This document shows positions 1-5,592 of a stretch of 6,171 bases of DNA, one piece after another. Origin of the DNA: Nocardia sp. (GTDB taxonomy: Bacteria; Actinomycetota; Actinomycetes; Mycobacteriales; Mycobacteriaceae); assembly GCA_013361595.1 (NCBI GenBank), contig JABFXT010000184.1:1-6171 (forward strand). Reading direction: 5' to 3'. A program made the position numbers and the translations under genes. The notes below the pieces were generated by a model. It saw only the letters and a list, made by a program, of their open reading frames with translations. It did no database searches and had not been told where the DNA came from. Every line of letters starts with the position of its first letter. The first letter of the stretch is position 1.

Positions 1-106
1 ACAGCCAGACCGACGCCCTCGTGAACGGATGTCCGCGGAGCCCGGCCCATTTGGGTTCGTGGTGACCCACCCGCTGCGCAATACATTTCCGGGCCGACGT
101 ACCGGA

Positions 107-1204
107 TCAGGCGAAATGGGATTTGTAGATTTGGCCGTGCACGCCGACGGTGCGGTCCACCACCTGGGACACGGTGAAATCCGCCGCCGCGGATAGGTAT
201 GCGTAGGCGGTGGCGCGGTCCATCCCCTTCGCCTCCTCGAGAAAATCGAGTGCGTAGACGACCGCACGGCGCATGGCGATGTTCAGATCGCTGGACTGCC
301 CGTTCTGCGAACCGTCCGGGTCGGAGAGACCGATGGGGATCCAGGCCTCGTCGGTTTCCCCGAACGGGTACCGGTAGGCGACCTCGGGCGCGTCCCCGGA
401 ACCAGGCTTGCAGACGGTGAGGCGGAACGCGCCGCGCAGCGAACCTTCCATCGCGGTCAGCGCGGCCTCGCCGTCGCCCATGGCCATATGTGGGTCGCCG
501 ACATAGAACAGAGCGCCCTCGGCGAAAACAGGCAGGTAGAAGGCCGAACCTGCGCCGAGGAGCCGGATATCGATATTGCCGCCACCGCGCGTGGGCGGAA
601 TCGAATTGGCGGAAGCCGCTTTCGGGTCCGAATCCGGTGCGAAGGCCACGCCCATCATGCCCATAAAAGGCCGCAGCGGGAACCGGACCTTCGCTGCCCC
701 GAAGGGCATGACGCCCAGGCCCTCTTCGATGGCCGTGAAGGTGGAGACATTGCCGTGATCGCGCGGATCGCCGGTGGGCCGCGGGTCGGTGGCCACCGGC
801 GGCATCACCTCGTCGAGCGAGATCCCGGCCGGTGCCTCGCCGTTGGCAGTCCGGGCCAATGCGCCCTTGCCGTGCCGGCTCGATACGACCCCGTAGGGCA
901 CCCGGGGGACCGCGCCGAGGGTCTCGATCTTCAGCACATCTCCCGGCTGTGCACCCTCCACGAACACGGGGCCGGTGACGATATGCGGGCCGTCCTTGTC
1001 GAAATCGCGGCGTGTGCGGTCGTAGCCCTCGGCGATGGCGATCGCGTCGGCGAGCACATCACCTTTCGCGACCCCTTTCGCACCGAAGTACTCCACCGGA
1101 TCGCGGCCCTGGTCCTCGAGGATTCCCTCGTGCGAGACGGCGTCTATGGTGACGATCTCGCCCGATGTCATCCGCAGGGCCGCTTTGCTGTGGATATTGG
1201 GCAC
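107..1204 (-). CDS. C-terminal catalytic fragment of the amidase (possible GTG restart)
   Basis: A 365-residue reading frame begins with GTG at 1204, seven bases downstream of the TGA and in the same frame, and carries nearly all the amidase motifs including GDPHMAMGDGE (residues 236-246 of this fragment). The TGAGGG around the stop gives a GAGGG only three bases before GTG, a tight but conceivable restart site for ribosomes finishing the upstream fragment. The product would lack the Tat signal and so stay in the cytoplasm. It would also miss about 30 residues of the N-terminal part of the domain, so activity is doubtful. An automatic annotation may well show this as a complete cytosolic acetamidase. 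I regard it as the downstream part of the longer gene. Confidence 0.55.
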   Translation of the reverse strand: MPNIHSKAALRMTSGEIVTIDAVSHEGILEDQGRDPVEYFGAKGVAKGDVLADAIAIAEGYDRTRRDFDKDGPHIVTGPVFVEGAQPGDVLKIETLGAVPRVPYGVVSSRHGKGALARTANGEAPAGISLDEVMPPVATDPRPTGDPRDHGNVSTFTAIEEGLGVMPFGAAKVRFPLRPFMGMMGVAFAPDSDPKAASANSIPPTRGGGNIDIRLLGAGSAFYLPVFAEGALFYVGDPHMAMGDGEAALTAMEGSLRGAFRLTVCKPGSGDAPEVAYRYPFGETDEAWIPIGLSDPDGSQNGQSSDLNIAMRRAVVYALDFLEEAKGMDRATAYAYLSAAADFTVSQVVDRTVGVHGQIYKSHFA

Positions 1205-1210
1205 ATACCC

Positions 1211-1213
1211 TCA
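1211..1213 (-). other. In-frame TGA nonsense codon inside the amidase gene
   Basis: On the minus strand the codons run GTG CTC TGA GGG TAT GTG CCC AAT, that is V-L-stop-G-Y-V-P-N. Both flanks belong to one protein family and one frame, with no shift. A G-to-A transition in a Trp TGG codon is the simplest cause. The base after the stop is G, so the context is not the UGA-C often linked with leaky termination. Confidence 0.85.
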
Positions 1214-1474
1214 GAGCACCTGGTCCACCTCCGAGCGCAGATAGTGGTCACCGGGGATATCGCCCTGGCCGGGTTGCAGGATCGGCACACCGCCGCTGAA
1301 CGAGAGCGCCGGCGTGGAAGCCGACACGGGGTTCGCGGGAGTGCCCGATGTGCAGGCGGTCGCGGTCGCCGCCGCGCCCACCGCCCCGACCGCCGCGGCC
1401 GCGCGGAGGAAACCCCGCCGGCCCAGACCGCGCACGAGGGTATCGGCTGCTTCGCGGGCGAGGGGATCGGTCAT
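1211..1474 (-). CDS. N-terminal Tat-signal fragment of the interrupted amidase
   Basis: If the TGA at 1211-1213 terminates translation, the primary product is an 87-residue peptide. It holds the twin-arginine signal (R19, R20), the hydrophobic Ala-rich region, Cys41, and then only about 45 mature residues ending EVDQVL. Those last residues (GGVPILQPGQGDIPGDHYL onward) look like the first strands of the amidase domain, so the fragment should not fold or act alone. It begins at ATG 1474 with a GGAGG ribosome binding site at 1480-1484. Translation initiation therefore looks undamaged and the lesion is confined to the stop codon. Confidence 0.5.
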   Translation of the reverse strand: MTDPLAREAADTLVRGLGRRGFLRAAAAVGAVGAAATATACTSGTPANPVSASTPALSFSGGVPILQPGQGDIPGDHYLRSEVDQVL

Positions 1475-1479
1475 GGGTA

Positions 1480-1485
1480 CCTCCG
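1480..1485 (-). promoter_or_regulatory. Ribosome binding site of the amidase
   Basis: On the minus strand CGGAGG is followed by five bases (TACCC) and then ATG at 1474. It is a near-ideal Shine-Dalgarno match and fixes the start of the Tat-signal-bearing long form. Confidence 0.75.
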
Positions 1486-1510
1486 GTGCTGTCTGGGCGA
1501 GCGTCCGGAA

Positions 1511-1554
1511 GTTATCGAGACAACATTTCCTTTCTGTTTCTTATTCGTATCGAG
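1511..1554. promoter_or_regulatory. AT-rich divergent promoter region with a direct repeat
   Basis: This is the most AT-rich patch between the amidase and the TPM gene and the natural place for the amidase promoter. On the minus strand it contains GATAAC (1511-1516) and the TACGAATAAG region near 1540-1549 as -10-like elements, but I see no convincing -35 partner for either. The heptamer TATCGAG occurs twice in direct orientation (1513-1519 and 1548-1554), 35 bp apart. It could be a regulator site or chance. Confidence 0.3.
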
Positions 1555-1643
1555 GGCCGGTCAGCGCTGGACAGTGCCGCCGCCCGCGCCGAATCCGGCC
1601 GTTGATCGACGGCGGAGGTGCCCTCGCCCAGGGGCTCGCACGC

Positions 1644-1656
1644 TACATTCGTGGCA
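1644..1656 (+). promoter_or_regulatory. Candidate leaderless promoter (-10 TACATT) of the TPM gene
   Basis: TACATT (1644-1649) fits the actinobacterial -10 pattern TAnnnT and ends six bases before the A of ATG 1656. That is the spacing expected if transcription starts on the first base of the start codon. No Shine-Dalgarno sequence precedes this ATG, which fits a leaderless mRNA. No -35 hexamer is evident at the usual distance; TTGATC (1602-1607) lies too far upstream. Confidence 0.5.
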
Positions 1657-3638
1657 TGCCGACGTCGAAGAATCCGCTCCGCCGGGTCGCGTGGCTCGTG
1701 CTCGGCCTGCTGTTCGCCGGTACGATTTCGGCGCCGGTCGCCGCGGCGGAACCGCCCGCCCGGATGGACACCTATGTCGAGGACCGGACAGGTGCGCTCG
1801 GCACCGGCGACACCGACCGGGTGCGGGCGGCCGTCGAAACTCTCTACGCCGACCGACACGTGCGTCTCTGGGTCGTCTACGTAGGCGATTTCGCCGGTGA
1901 CAGTCCCCAGGACTGGGCCGCGCAGACCGCGCGGTTATCCGGATTCGGCGACCGGGACCTGCTGCTCGCGGTCGCCACCGGCGATCGCGCGTACGCCTTC
2001 GACGGTGAACTGCCGAGCGGCGTGAGCGAATCCGAACTCGACCGGATCCTCGTCGACGACGTCGAACCGGCTCTACGCGACAGCCGATGGGCCGATGCGG
2101 GTGTGGCCGCGGCGCGGGGTATCGACTCCGCGGTGAGCGGTGGCGGGGTGCGTCTCGGGCCGGTGCTGGTGATCGGCGCGCTGATCGTGCTCGCGCTGGC
2201 GGGTCTGCTCCTGTACCAGCGCTACCGGCGGCGGGCGCGTGATCGGGCCGAGCTCGAGCAGGCCCGGGTGACCGACCCCACCGACCCCGCGGCCCTCGCC
2301 GCGCTACCGCTGGAGGCGCTGCACGGCCGCTCGCGTGAGCTGCTCGTGGAGATCGACAACGCGGTCCGGACCAGCACCGAGGAACTGGACCTCGCCCTGG
2401 GGGAATTCGGTGAAACAGCCGTGCTGCCCTTCCGTACCGCACTGGACAATGCGAAGGCCGCCGCCGCGAAAGCCTTCACGATCCGGCAACGTCTCGACGA
2501 CGCCGTACCGGAAACACCCGACGAACAGCGCACGCTGCTGATCGACCTGATCACCACCGCCGGACACGCCGATCGCGAACTCGACGCCCGCGTCACCGAA
2601 TTCGACGGTATGCGCGATCTGCTCATCAACGCGCCGTCGCGGCTCGACGCCCTGACCCGCGATATCGTCGATCTCACCGGTCGGATCCCGGCCGCGGACA
2701 CCGAACTGGCCCGGCTGACGGGTACCTACACGGCCAGTGTGCTCGAACCCATCCGCGACAACGTCACCATGGCGCGGGAGCGCATCACCTTCGCCGACGA
2801 ATGTATCGGTGAGGGACGCCGGGAACTCGGGAAACCCGTGGGTGAGCAGGGTGGCGCGGTCGCCGATATCCGGGCTGCCGAAAGTGCGATCGGGCAGGCC
2901 CGCACGCTGCTCGACGCCGTCACCGGGGCGGCGGCGAATATCCAGCAGGCCCGGGCCGGTCTGCCCGCCGCATTGGACGAACTGCGTACCGACCTCGATA
3001 CCGCCGCCGATCTCACCGAACACGGCGGCCCGCGACTCGCCGCGGCCGTCGCCGCCGCACGGACCCTACTGGACAGCGCGGCGACCGCCGCCGAAACCGA
3101 CCCGCTGAGCGTTTTCCACGATGCGGTGGCCGCCGACGGTGACCTGGACCGTGCGCTGGCCGCGGCCGGCGATCGCAAACTGGCCGCCGAGGATCTGGCG
3201 CGCCGCCTGGACCAGGCTCTCGGGGACGCGGCTGCCCGGGTCCGGATGGCCACCGATTTCGTCAGTACCCGGCGCGGTGCGGTAGACGCCGTGCCGCGTA
3301 CACGGCTGTCGGAAGCTCAGCGTCACCTCGACGAGGCGGTGCGGCTGCGCACCGCGGACCCGGCCGCGGCTCTCGATCATGCCCGTTCTGCGGCGGATCT
3401 GGGCGGCCGTGCCCTCCAGGAAGCACAGGCCGGCGTACGGACATGGGAGGTCGGCCGGCCGTCGGCGGGTGGCGCGCAGGCGGGTGCGATCCTGGGCGGC
3501 ATCCTGATCGACAGCATGCTGCGTGGCGGCATGGGCGGCGGCATGGGCGGAAGACCCCGCCGCCACGGCGGCTACCGGGCCGGGTCCTTCGGTGGGTCGG
3601 GCGGTTCCCGGCGGATCAGTCGTGGTGGCCGCTTCTGA
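1656..3638 (+). CDS. TPM-domain membrane protein with long cytoplasmic helical region and Gly-rich tail
   Basis: The 660-residue protein has: a signal peptide (about 1-31, RR followed by WLVLGLLFAGTISAPVAAA); a TPM (TLP18.3/Psb32/MOLO-1) domain at about 38-160 with the typical opening YVEDRTGALG and the strand LWVVYVG; one membrane helix (about 167-187, GPVLVIGALIVLALAGLLLY) followed by YRRRAR, a positive stop-transfer; a long Ala/Asp/Glu/Arg-rich helical region (about 190-600), likely coiled coil in the cytoplasm; and a tail (605-660) with GGAQAGAILGGILIDSM and Gly/Met/Arg repeats ending RGGRF. The layout and length match, from memory, the mycobacterial family represented by Rv2345. The biochemical role is unsettled; TPM domains elsewhere act in photosystem II repair or as acid phosphatases. 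An envelope-associated role is my inference. ATG 1656 is chosen because the signal peptide starts there; upstream in-frame sequence is antisense to the amidase and not protein-like. Confidence 0.85.
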   Translation: MPTSKNPLRRVAWLVLGLLFAGTISAPVAAAEPPARMDTYVEDRTGALGTGDTDRVRAAVETLYADRHVRLWVVYVGDFAGDSPQDWAAQTARLSGFGDRDLLLAVATGDRAYAFDGELPSGVSESELDRILVDDVEPALRDSRWADAGVAAARGIDSAVSGGGVRLGPVLVIGALIVLALAGLLLYQRYRRRARDRAELEQARVTDPTDPAALAALPLEALHGRSRELLVEIDNAVRTSTEELDLALGEFGETAVLPFRTALDNAKAAAAKAFTIRQRLDDAVPETPDEQRTLLIDLITTAGHADRELDARVTEFDGMRDLLINAPSRLDALTRDIVDLTGRIPAADTELARLTGTYTASVLEPIRDNVTMARERITFADECIGEGRRELGKPVGEQGGAVADIRAAESAIGQARTLLDAVTGAAANIQQARAGLPAALDELRTDLDTAADLTEHGGPRLAAAVAAARTLLDSAATAAETDPLSVFHDAVAADGDLDRALAAAGDRKLAAEDLARRLDQALGDAAARVRMATDFVSTRRGAVDAVPRTRLSEAQRHLDEAVRLRTADPAAALDHARSAADLGGRALQEAQAGVRTWEVGRPSAGGAQAGAILGGILIDSMLRGGMGGGMGGRPRRHGGYRAGSFGGSGGSRRISRGGRF

Positions 3639-3640
3639 TC

Positions 3641-4201
3641 TCAGCTGCCGGACAACCGGCTGACGGTGGGAATGAAGCGGTGCAGCAGGGCCGCTTCCGT
3701 CTCCGGGTCGGTGGGCCACAGCAGCAGTTGGAGTACGGAGCGGATGAGCCAGGTGGCGGCCAGGGGGTCCTCGCGCGGGAACCCGACCAGATCGGCGGCG
3801 ACCCTGATCAGAGCCGGAGATTCGGCGAAGGTCACCACGGCGCGGGGGCCGTGCTGGGAAGCCAGGAACGCCATGACGACCGGATCGGCGCGGATCTCGC
3901 TGAGCGCGACGGTGAGCGCCGTGTGGATGCGGTCGGCGCCTGTGCGGTCGGTGACGGCGGCGTGGACGCGGTCGGTGATGTGGGTGGCGGCCCGGGTGAG
4001 GACGGTTTCGCGCAGCTGGGTCCGGCCGCCGGTGTGCCGGTAGACGGTGGCGCGGGAGCAATGCGCGTGCCGGGCCACGGAGTCGACGTCGAGCCGGTCG
4101 AAGCCGTGGCGCGCGATGAGGTCGGCCGCCGCAGCGTAGATGTGGTCGGCTGCCGTGTCGTGCCGGGTGGCGCCCAGCAGCCAGTCCCAGTCTCTGCCCA
4201 T
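3641..4201 (-). CDS. TetR-family transcriptional regulator, divergent from the P450
   Basis: The 186-residue protein has an N-terminal TetR DNA-binding domain (about 17-65): DTAADHIYAAAADLIARHGF forms helix 1, and DVDSVARHAHCSRATVYRHTGG (38-59) is the helix-turn-helix with recognition helix SRATVYRHT. The remaining 120 residues are the helical ligand/dimer domain, without a recognisable ligand signature. The frame stays open upstream to 4360, but I place the start at ATG 4201. The domain begins just after it, and upstream codons would run through the palindromic operator and the divergent promoter. No Shine-Dalgarno is visible; CATACT six bases before ATG suggests a leaderless mRNA. The palindrome over its start implies autorepression. 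Position and length recall Rv1776c beside cyp144 in M. tuberculosis, from memory. Its likely target is the divergent P450-MFS unit. It ends 2 bp from the convergent TPM gene. Confidence 0.85.
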   Translation of the reverse strand: MGRDWDWLLGATRHDTAADHIYAAAADLIARHGFDRLDVDSVARHAHCSRATVYRHTGGRTQLRETVLTRAATHITDRVHAAVTDRTGADRIHTALTVALSEIRADPVVMAFLASQHGPRAVVTFAESPALIRVAADLVGFPREDPLAATWLIRSVLQLLLWPTDPETEAALLHRFIPTVSRLSGS

Positions 4202-4219
4202 CGTCTCAGTATGAGACGA
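4201..4219. promoter_or_regulatory. Perfect 19-bp palindromic operator over the tetR start
   Basis: TCGTCTCA (4201-4208), spacer GTA, TGAGACGA (4212-4219) is a perfect inverted repeat with 8-bp arms. One end is the T opposite the A of the tetR start codon. It also covers the candidate -10 on the minus strand (CATACT, 4208-4213). Size and symmetry are right for a TetR dimer, so this is most likely the autoregulatory operator of the adjacent regulator. Confidence 0.7.
4208..4213 (-). promoter_or_regulatory. Candidate -10 element of tetR, inside the operator
   Basis: On the minus strand CATACT is followed by six bases (GAGACG) and the start codon ATG 4201, the same geometry as TACATT before the TPM gene. 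It deviates from TAnnnT at the first base. No -35 hexamer is convincing. If real, the mRNA is leaderless and bound repressor would directly mask the promoter core. Confidence 0.4.
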
Positions 4220-4263
4220 AGGCAAGGCGAATTTGTCGGTATCTGTGCAGTTGGCTCTATCCA

Positions 4264-4280
4264 TATGAGACAAGTGGACG
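4264..4280 (+). promoter_or_regulatory. Second operator half-site next to a possible P450 promoter
   Basis: TATGAGAC (4264-4271) repeats exactly the right half of the tetR palindrome (4210-4217), 54 bp downstream in the same orientation. A degraded left arm (TTG-CTC, within 4251-4257) may pair with GAG-CAA at a wider spacing. TGGACG (4275-4280) followed by TGTATC (4299-4304) is a poor -35/-10 pair for the P450 with an 18-base spacer. The half-site would sit just upstream of it. Confidence 0.35.
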
Positions 4281-4331
4281 CTTCGATGACCGGTTGCGTG
4301 TATCGACATCGGTCGCAGGCCTTGTTCCGGG

Positions 4332-5576
4332 GTGGTCGTGGCGGTCAGCGTGGAGTTCATGCACGAACTGGGCGATCCGTATCCGTTCTACGAACGATTG
4401 CGTCGCGAGGACCCGGTCCACCGGGTGGGTGACTCGCGATTCCATCTCGTGGCGACCTGGGATCTGGTGACCGAAGCGGCAACCCGGACCGACGATTTCT
4501 CCTCGAATCTGACCGAGACGATGATGATCCACCCCGACGGTGCGGTCACCGGGATCGCGCTCGCTCCTTTCGGCGACGCCGGGCACGTGCTCGCGACCGG
4601 TGACGATCCCGCCCATCGAGCGCATCGCAAACTGACGCTTCCCGCGCTGACCGCGGCCCGGGTCCTAGCGCTGGAACCTTTCGTCACGGCGACACTGGAG
4701 CAGGCGTGGACCGGCGGCGACCGCATCGACTGGGTCGCGGCGGTGGCACATCGGCTGCCGACGGCGGTGGTGGCTCGGCTGTTGGGTCTGTCCGACTGTG
4801 ATCCCGCCACCTTGCTCTCGTGGACCTTCGCGGCCACCCAGCTGCTCGACGGAGTGGTGAGCGCCGATCAGGTCGCGGCGGCGACCGTCGCGGCCACCGA
4901 GATGGCCGGTTATCTGGCCGAATGTCTGGTCCGGGCCCTCGGCCGTCCGGAACCGGGCGTTCTCGGTGACCTGGCGCGGGCCGTGGCCGAGGGAACGGTA
5001 TCGACCGGTACGGCGGTACTGATGTTGGTGCAATTGGTCGCCGCCGGTGGCGAATCCACTGCGGCGCTGCTCGGGACCGCAGCCCGGGTGCTCGCCACAC
5101 GCCCGGACCTCGCCGCCGCATTACGCGCCGATCCGGAGCTGATCCCAGTTTTCGTCGACGAAGTCCTCCGGCTGGAATCGCCCTTCCGCGGGCACTACCG
5201 CCATGTCGTGGCGGATACCGCCCTCGGTGGTGTCGAGCTCCCGGCCGGGTCGCATCTGTATCTGCTGTGGGGGTCGGCCAATCGCGATCCGGCCGTATTC
5301 GACGATCCGGACGAGTTCCGGTTGGACCGCCGCCGCAGTCATCTCGCCTTCGGCCGGGGTATCCACTTCTGCGTGGGTGCCGCGCTGGCCCGGCTCGAGG
5401 CCCGCGCGGCCATCGGCATGCTGCTACGCGAGACCCGGGACTTCACCGCCGTCGATCCCGAACCCGACTGGGTGCCGAGCCATCTGGTGCGCCGGCTCAC
5501 CCGTCTCGACCTTGCGATAACTCCCGCTCGTCCGGGCGCGCTGGGCGGGACCCGCGGCCGGTACCCCGGATTGTGA
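4332..5576 (+). CDS. cyp144: Cytochrome P450, CYP144-like
   Basis: A soluble, heme-thiolate monooxygenase of bacterial class I type, needing ferredoxin and reductase partners not present here. Counting 414 residues from GTG 4332: DPYPFYERLR (15-24), DDFSSNL (54-60), C-helix DDPAHRAHRK (91-100), I-helix AAGGEST (237-243), ExxR as EVLR (277-280), then ESPFRGHYRHV (282-292), NRDPAVFDDPDEFRLDRR (317-334) and the heme loop FGRGIHFCVG (340-349) with ligand Cys347. The SSNL, ATQLL, AAGGESTAALLG and PFRGHYRHV blocks match my memory of M. tuberculosis CYP144A1, whose physiological substrate is unknown; hence the family call. Start is uncertain: GTG 4332, 4338 and 4350 and ATG 4359 are all in frame, and a TGA at 4287-4289 bars anything much longer. 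GGAG at 4352-4355 lies three bases before ATG 4359. The divergent tetR gene and a close downstream MFS gene suggest regulated oxidation coupled to export. Confidence 0.9.
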   Translation: MVVAVSVEFMHELGDPYPFYERLRREDPVHRVGDSRFHLVATWDLVTEAATRTDDFSSNLTETMMIHPDGAVTGIALAPFGDAGHVLATGDDPAHRAHRKLTLPALTAARVLALEPFVTATLEQAWTGGDRIDWVAAVAHRLPTAVVARLLGLSDCDPATLLSWTFAATQLLDGVVSADQVAAATVAATEMAGYLAECLVRALGRPEPGVLGDLARAVAEGTVSTGTAVLMLVQLVAAGGESTAALLGTAARVLATRPDLAAALRADPELIPVFVDEVLRLESPFRGHYRHVVADTALGGVELPAGSHLYLLWGSANRDPAVFDDPDEFRLDRRRSHLAFGRGIHFCVGAALARLEARAAIGMLLRETRDFTAVDPEPDWVPSHLVRRLTRLDLAITPARPGALGGTRGRYPGL

Positions 5577-5578
5577 AC

Positions 5579-5592
5579 GGAGAAGCCAGTTG
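5579..5592 (+). promoter_or_regulatory. Ribosome binding site deciding the TTG start of the MFS gene
   Basis: GGAG (5579-5582, extended GGAGAAG) lies seven bases before TTG 5590, a good Shine-Dalgarno spacing. The other nearby in-frame start, GTG 5605, lacks such a site. It begins 2 bp after the P450 stop, so the pair is probably one transcript with independent initiation. Confidence 0.65.

Larger units (their letters stand above)
107..1474 (-). pseudogene. Tat-exported acetamidase/formamidase-family protein, interrupted by an in-frame TGA
   Basis: Read through one TGA, this is a continuous 455-codon gene of the FmdA/AmdA family, whose characterised members hydrolyse short amides such as formamide or acetamide to ammonia and the acid. 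The N-terminus has a twin-arginine signal (RRGFLR, residues 19-24), an Ala-rich hydrophobic stretch and then ACTSG with Cys41, a loose lipobox, so the product would be exported and perhaps lipid-anchored. The catalytic part shows family hallmarks: VSHEGILEDQGRDP (113-126), VFVEGAQPGDVLKIETL (about 170-186), VSSRHGKGAL (about 198-207), GDPHMAMGDGE (326-336) and a C-terminal VSQVVDRTVGVHGQIYK. The start at 1474 has GGAGG five bases upstream. Codon 88 is TGA (1211-1213) between DQVL and GYVPN; as I recall the family, Trp sits here (a W-G-Y/F pattern), so a single TGG to TGA change explains it. The frame and family motifs are otherwise intact, which suggests a recent lesion, a sequence error or readthrough. 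Substrate is not inferable. Confidence 0.85.

Noticed and set aside
52..69. Possible hairpin (TGGGT / ACCCA) as a terminator downstream of the amidase
   Set aside because: The stem is only 5 bp with an 8-base loop and no T-run on either strand.
1..106. Possible partial gene at the left edge (for example a minus-strand ATG at 48-50)
   Set aside because: Only about 16 codons would be visible, with no ribosome binding site and no recognisable protein. Nothing else is supported in this stretch.
1211..1213. TGA read as selenocysteine
   Set aside because: The position corresponds to a Trp in the family, not to a Cys or a catalytic residue, and I see no selenocysteine insertion stem-loop context.
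1314..1655. In-frame upstream extension of the TPM protein by 114 codons
   Set aside because: The extension overlaps the start of the amidase on the other strand, is low-complexity Pro/Arg/Ala, and would bury a clear signal peptide inside the protein.
488..1900. A long plus-strand open frame (470 codons) opposite the amidase and running into the TPM region
   Set aside because: The translation is Arg/Gly/His-rich with no recognisable domain, and it is antisense to clear family motifs. Long stop-free antisense frames are expected at this GC content.
2304..3253. Several minus-strand open frames opposite the TPM gene
   Set aside because: They are frame shadows of an Ala/Arg/Asp-rich GC-biased gene, with no domain and no initiation signals.
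3530..3638. Gly/Met repeat codons at the TPM gene 3' end as a DNA repeat element
   Set aside because: The GGCATGGGCGGCGGCATGGGC repetition is part of the coded Gly-rich tail typical of the protein family, not a mobile or CRISPR repeat.
4202..4360. In-frame upstream extension of the TetR protein by 53 codons
   Set aside because: It would cross the palindromic operator and overlap the P450 start. The extra residues show no homology, and the TetR domain begins just after Met at 4201.
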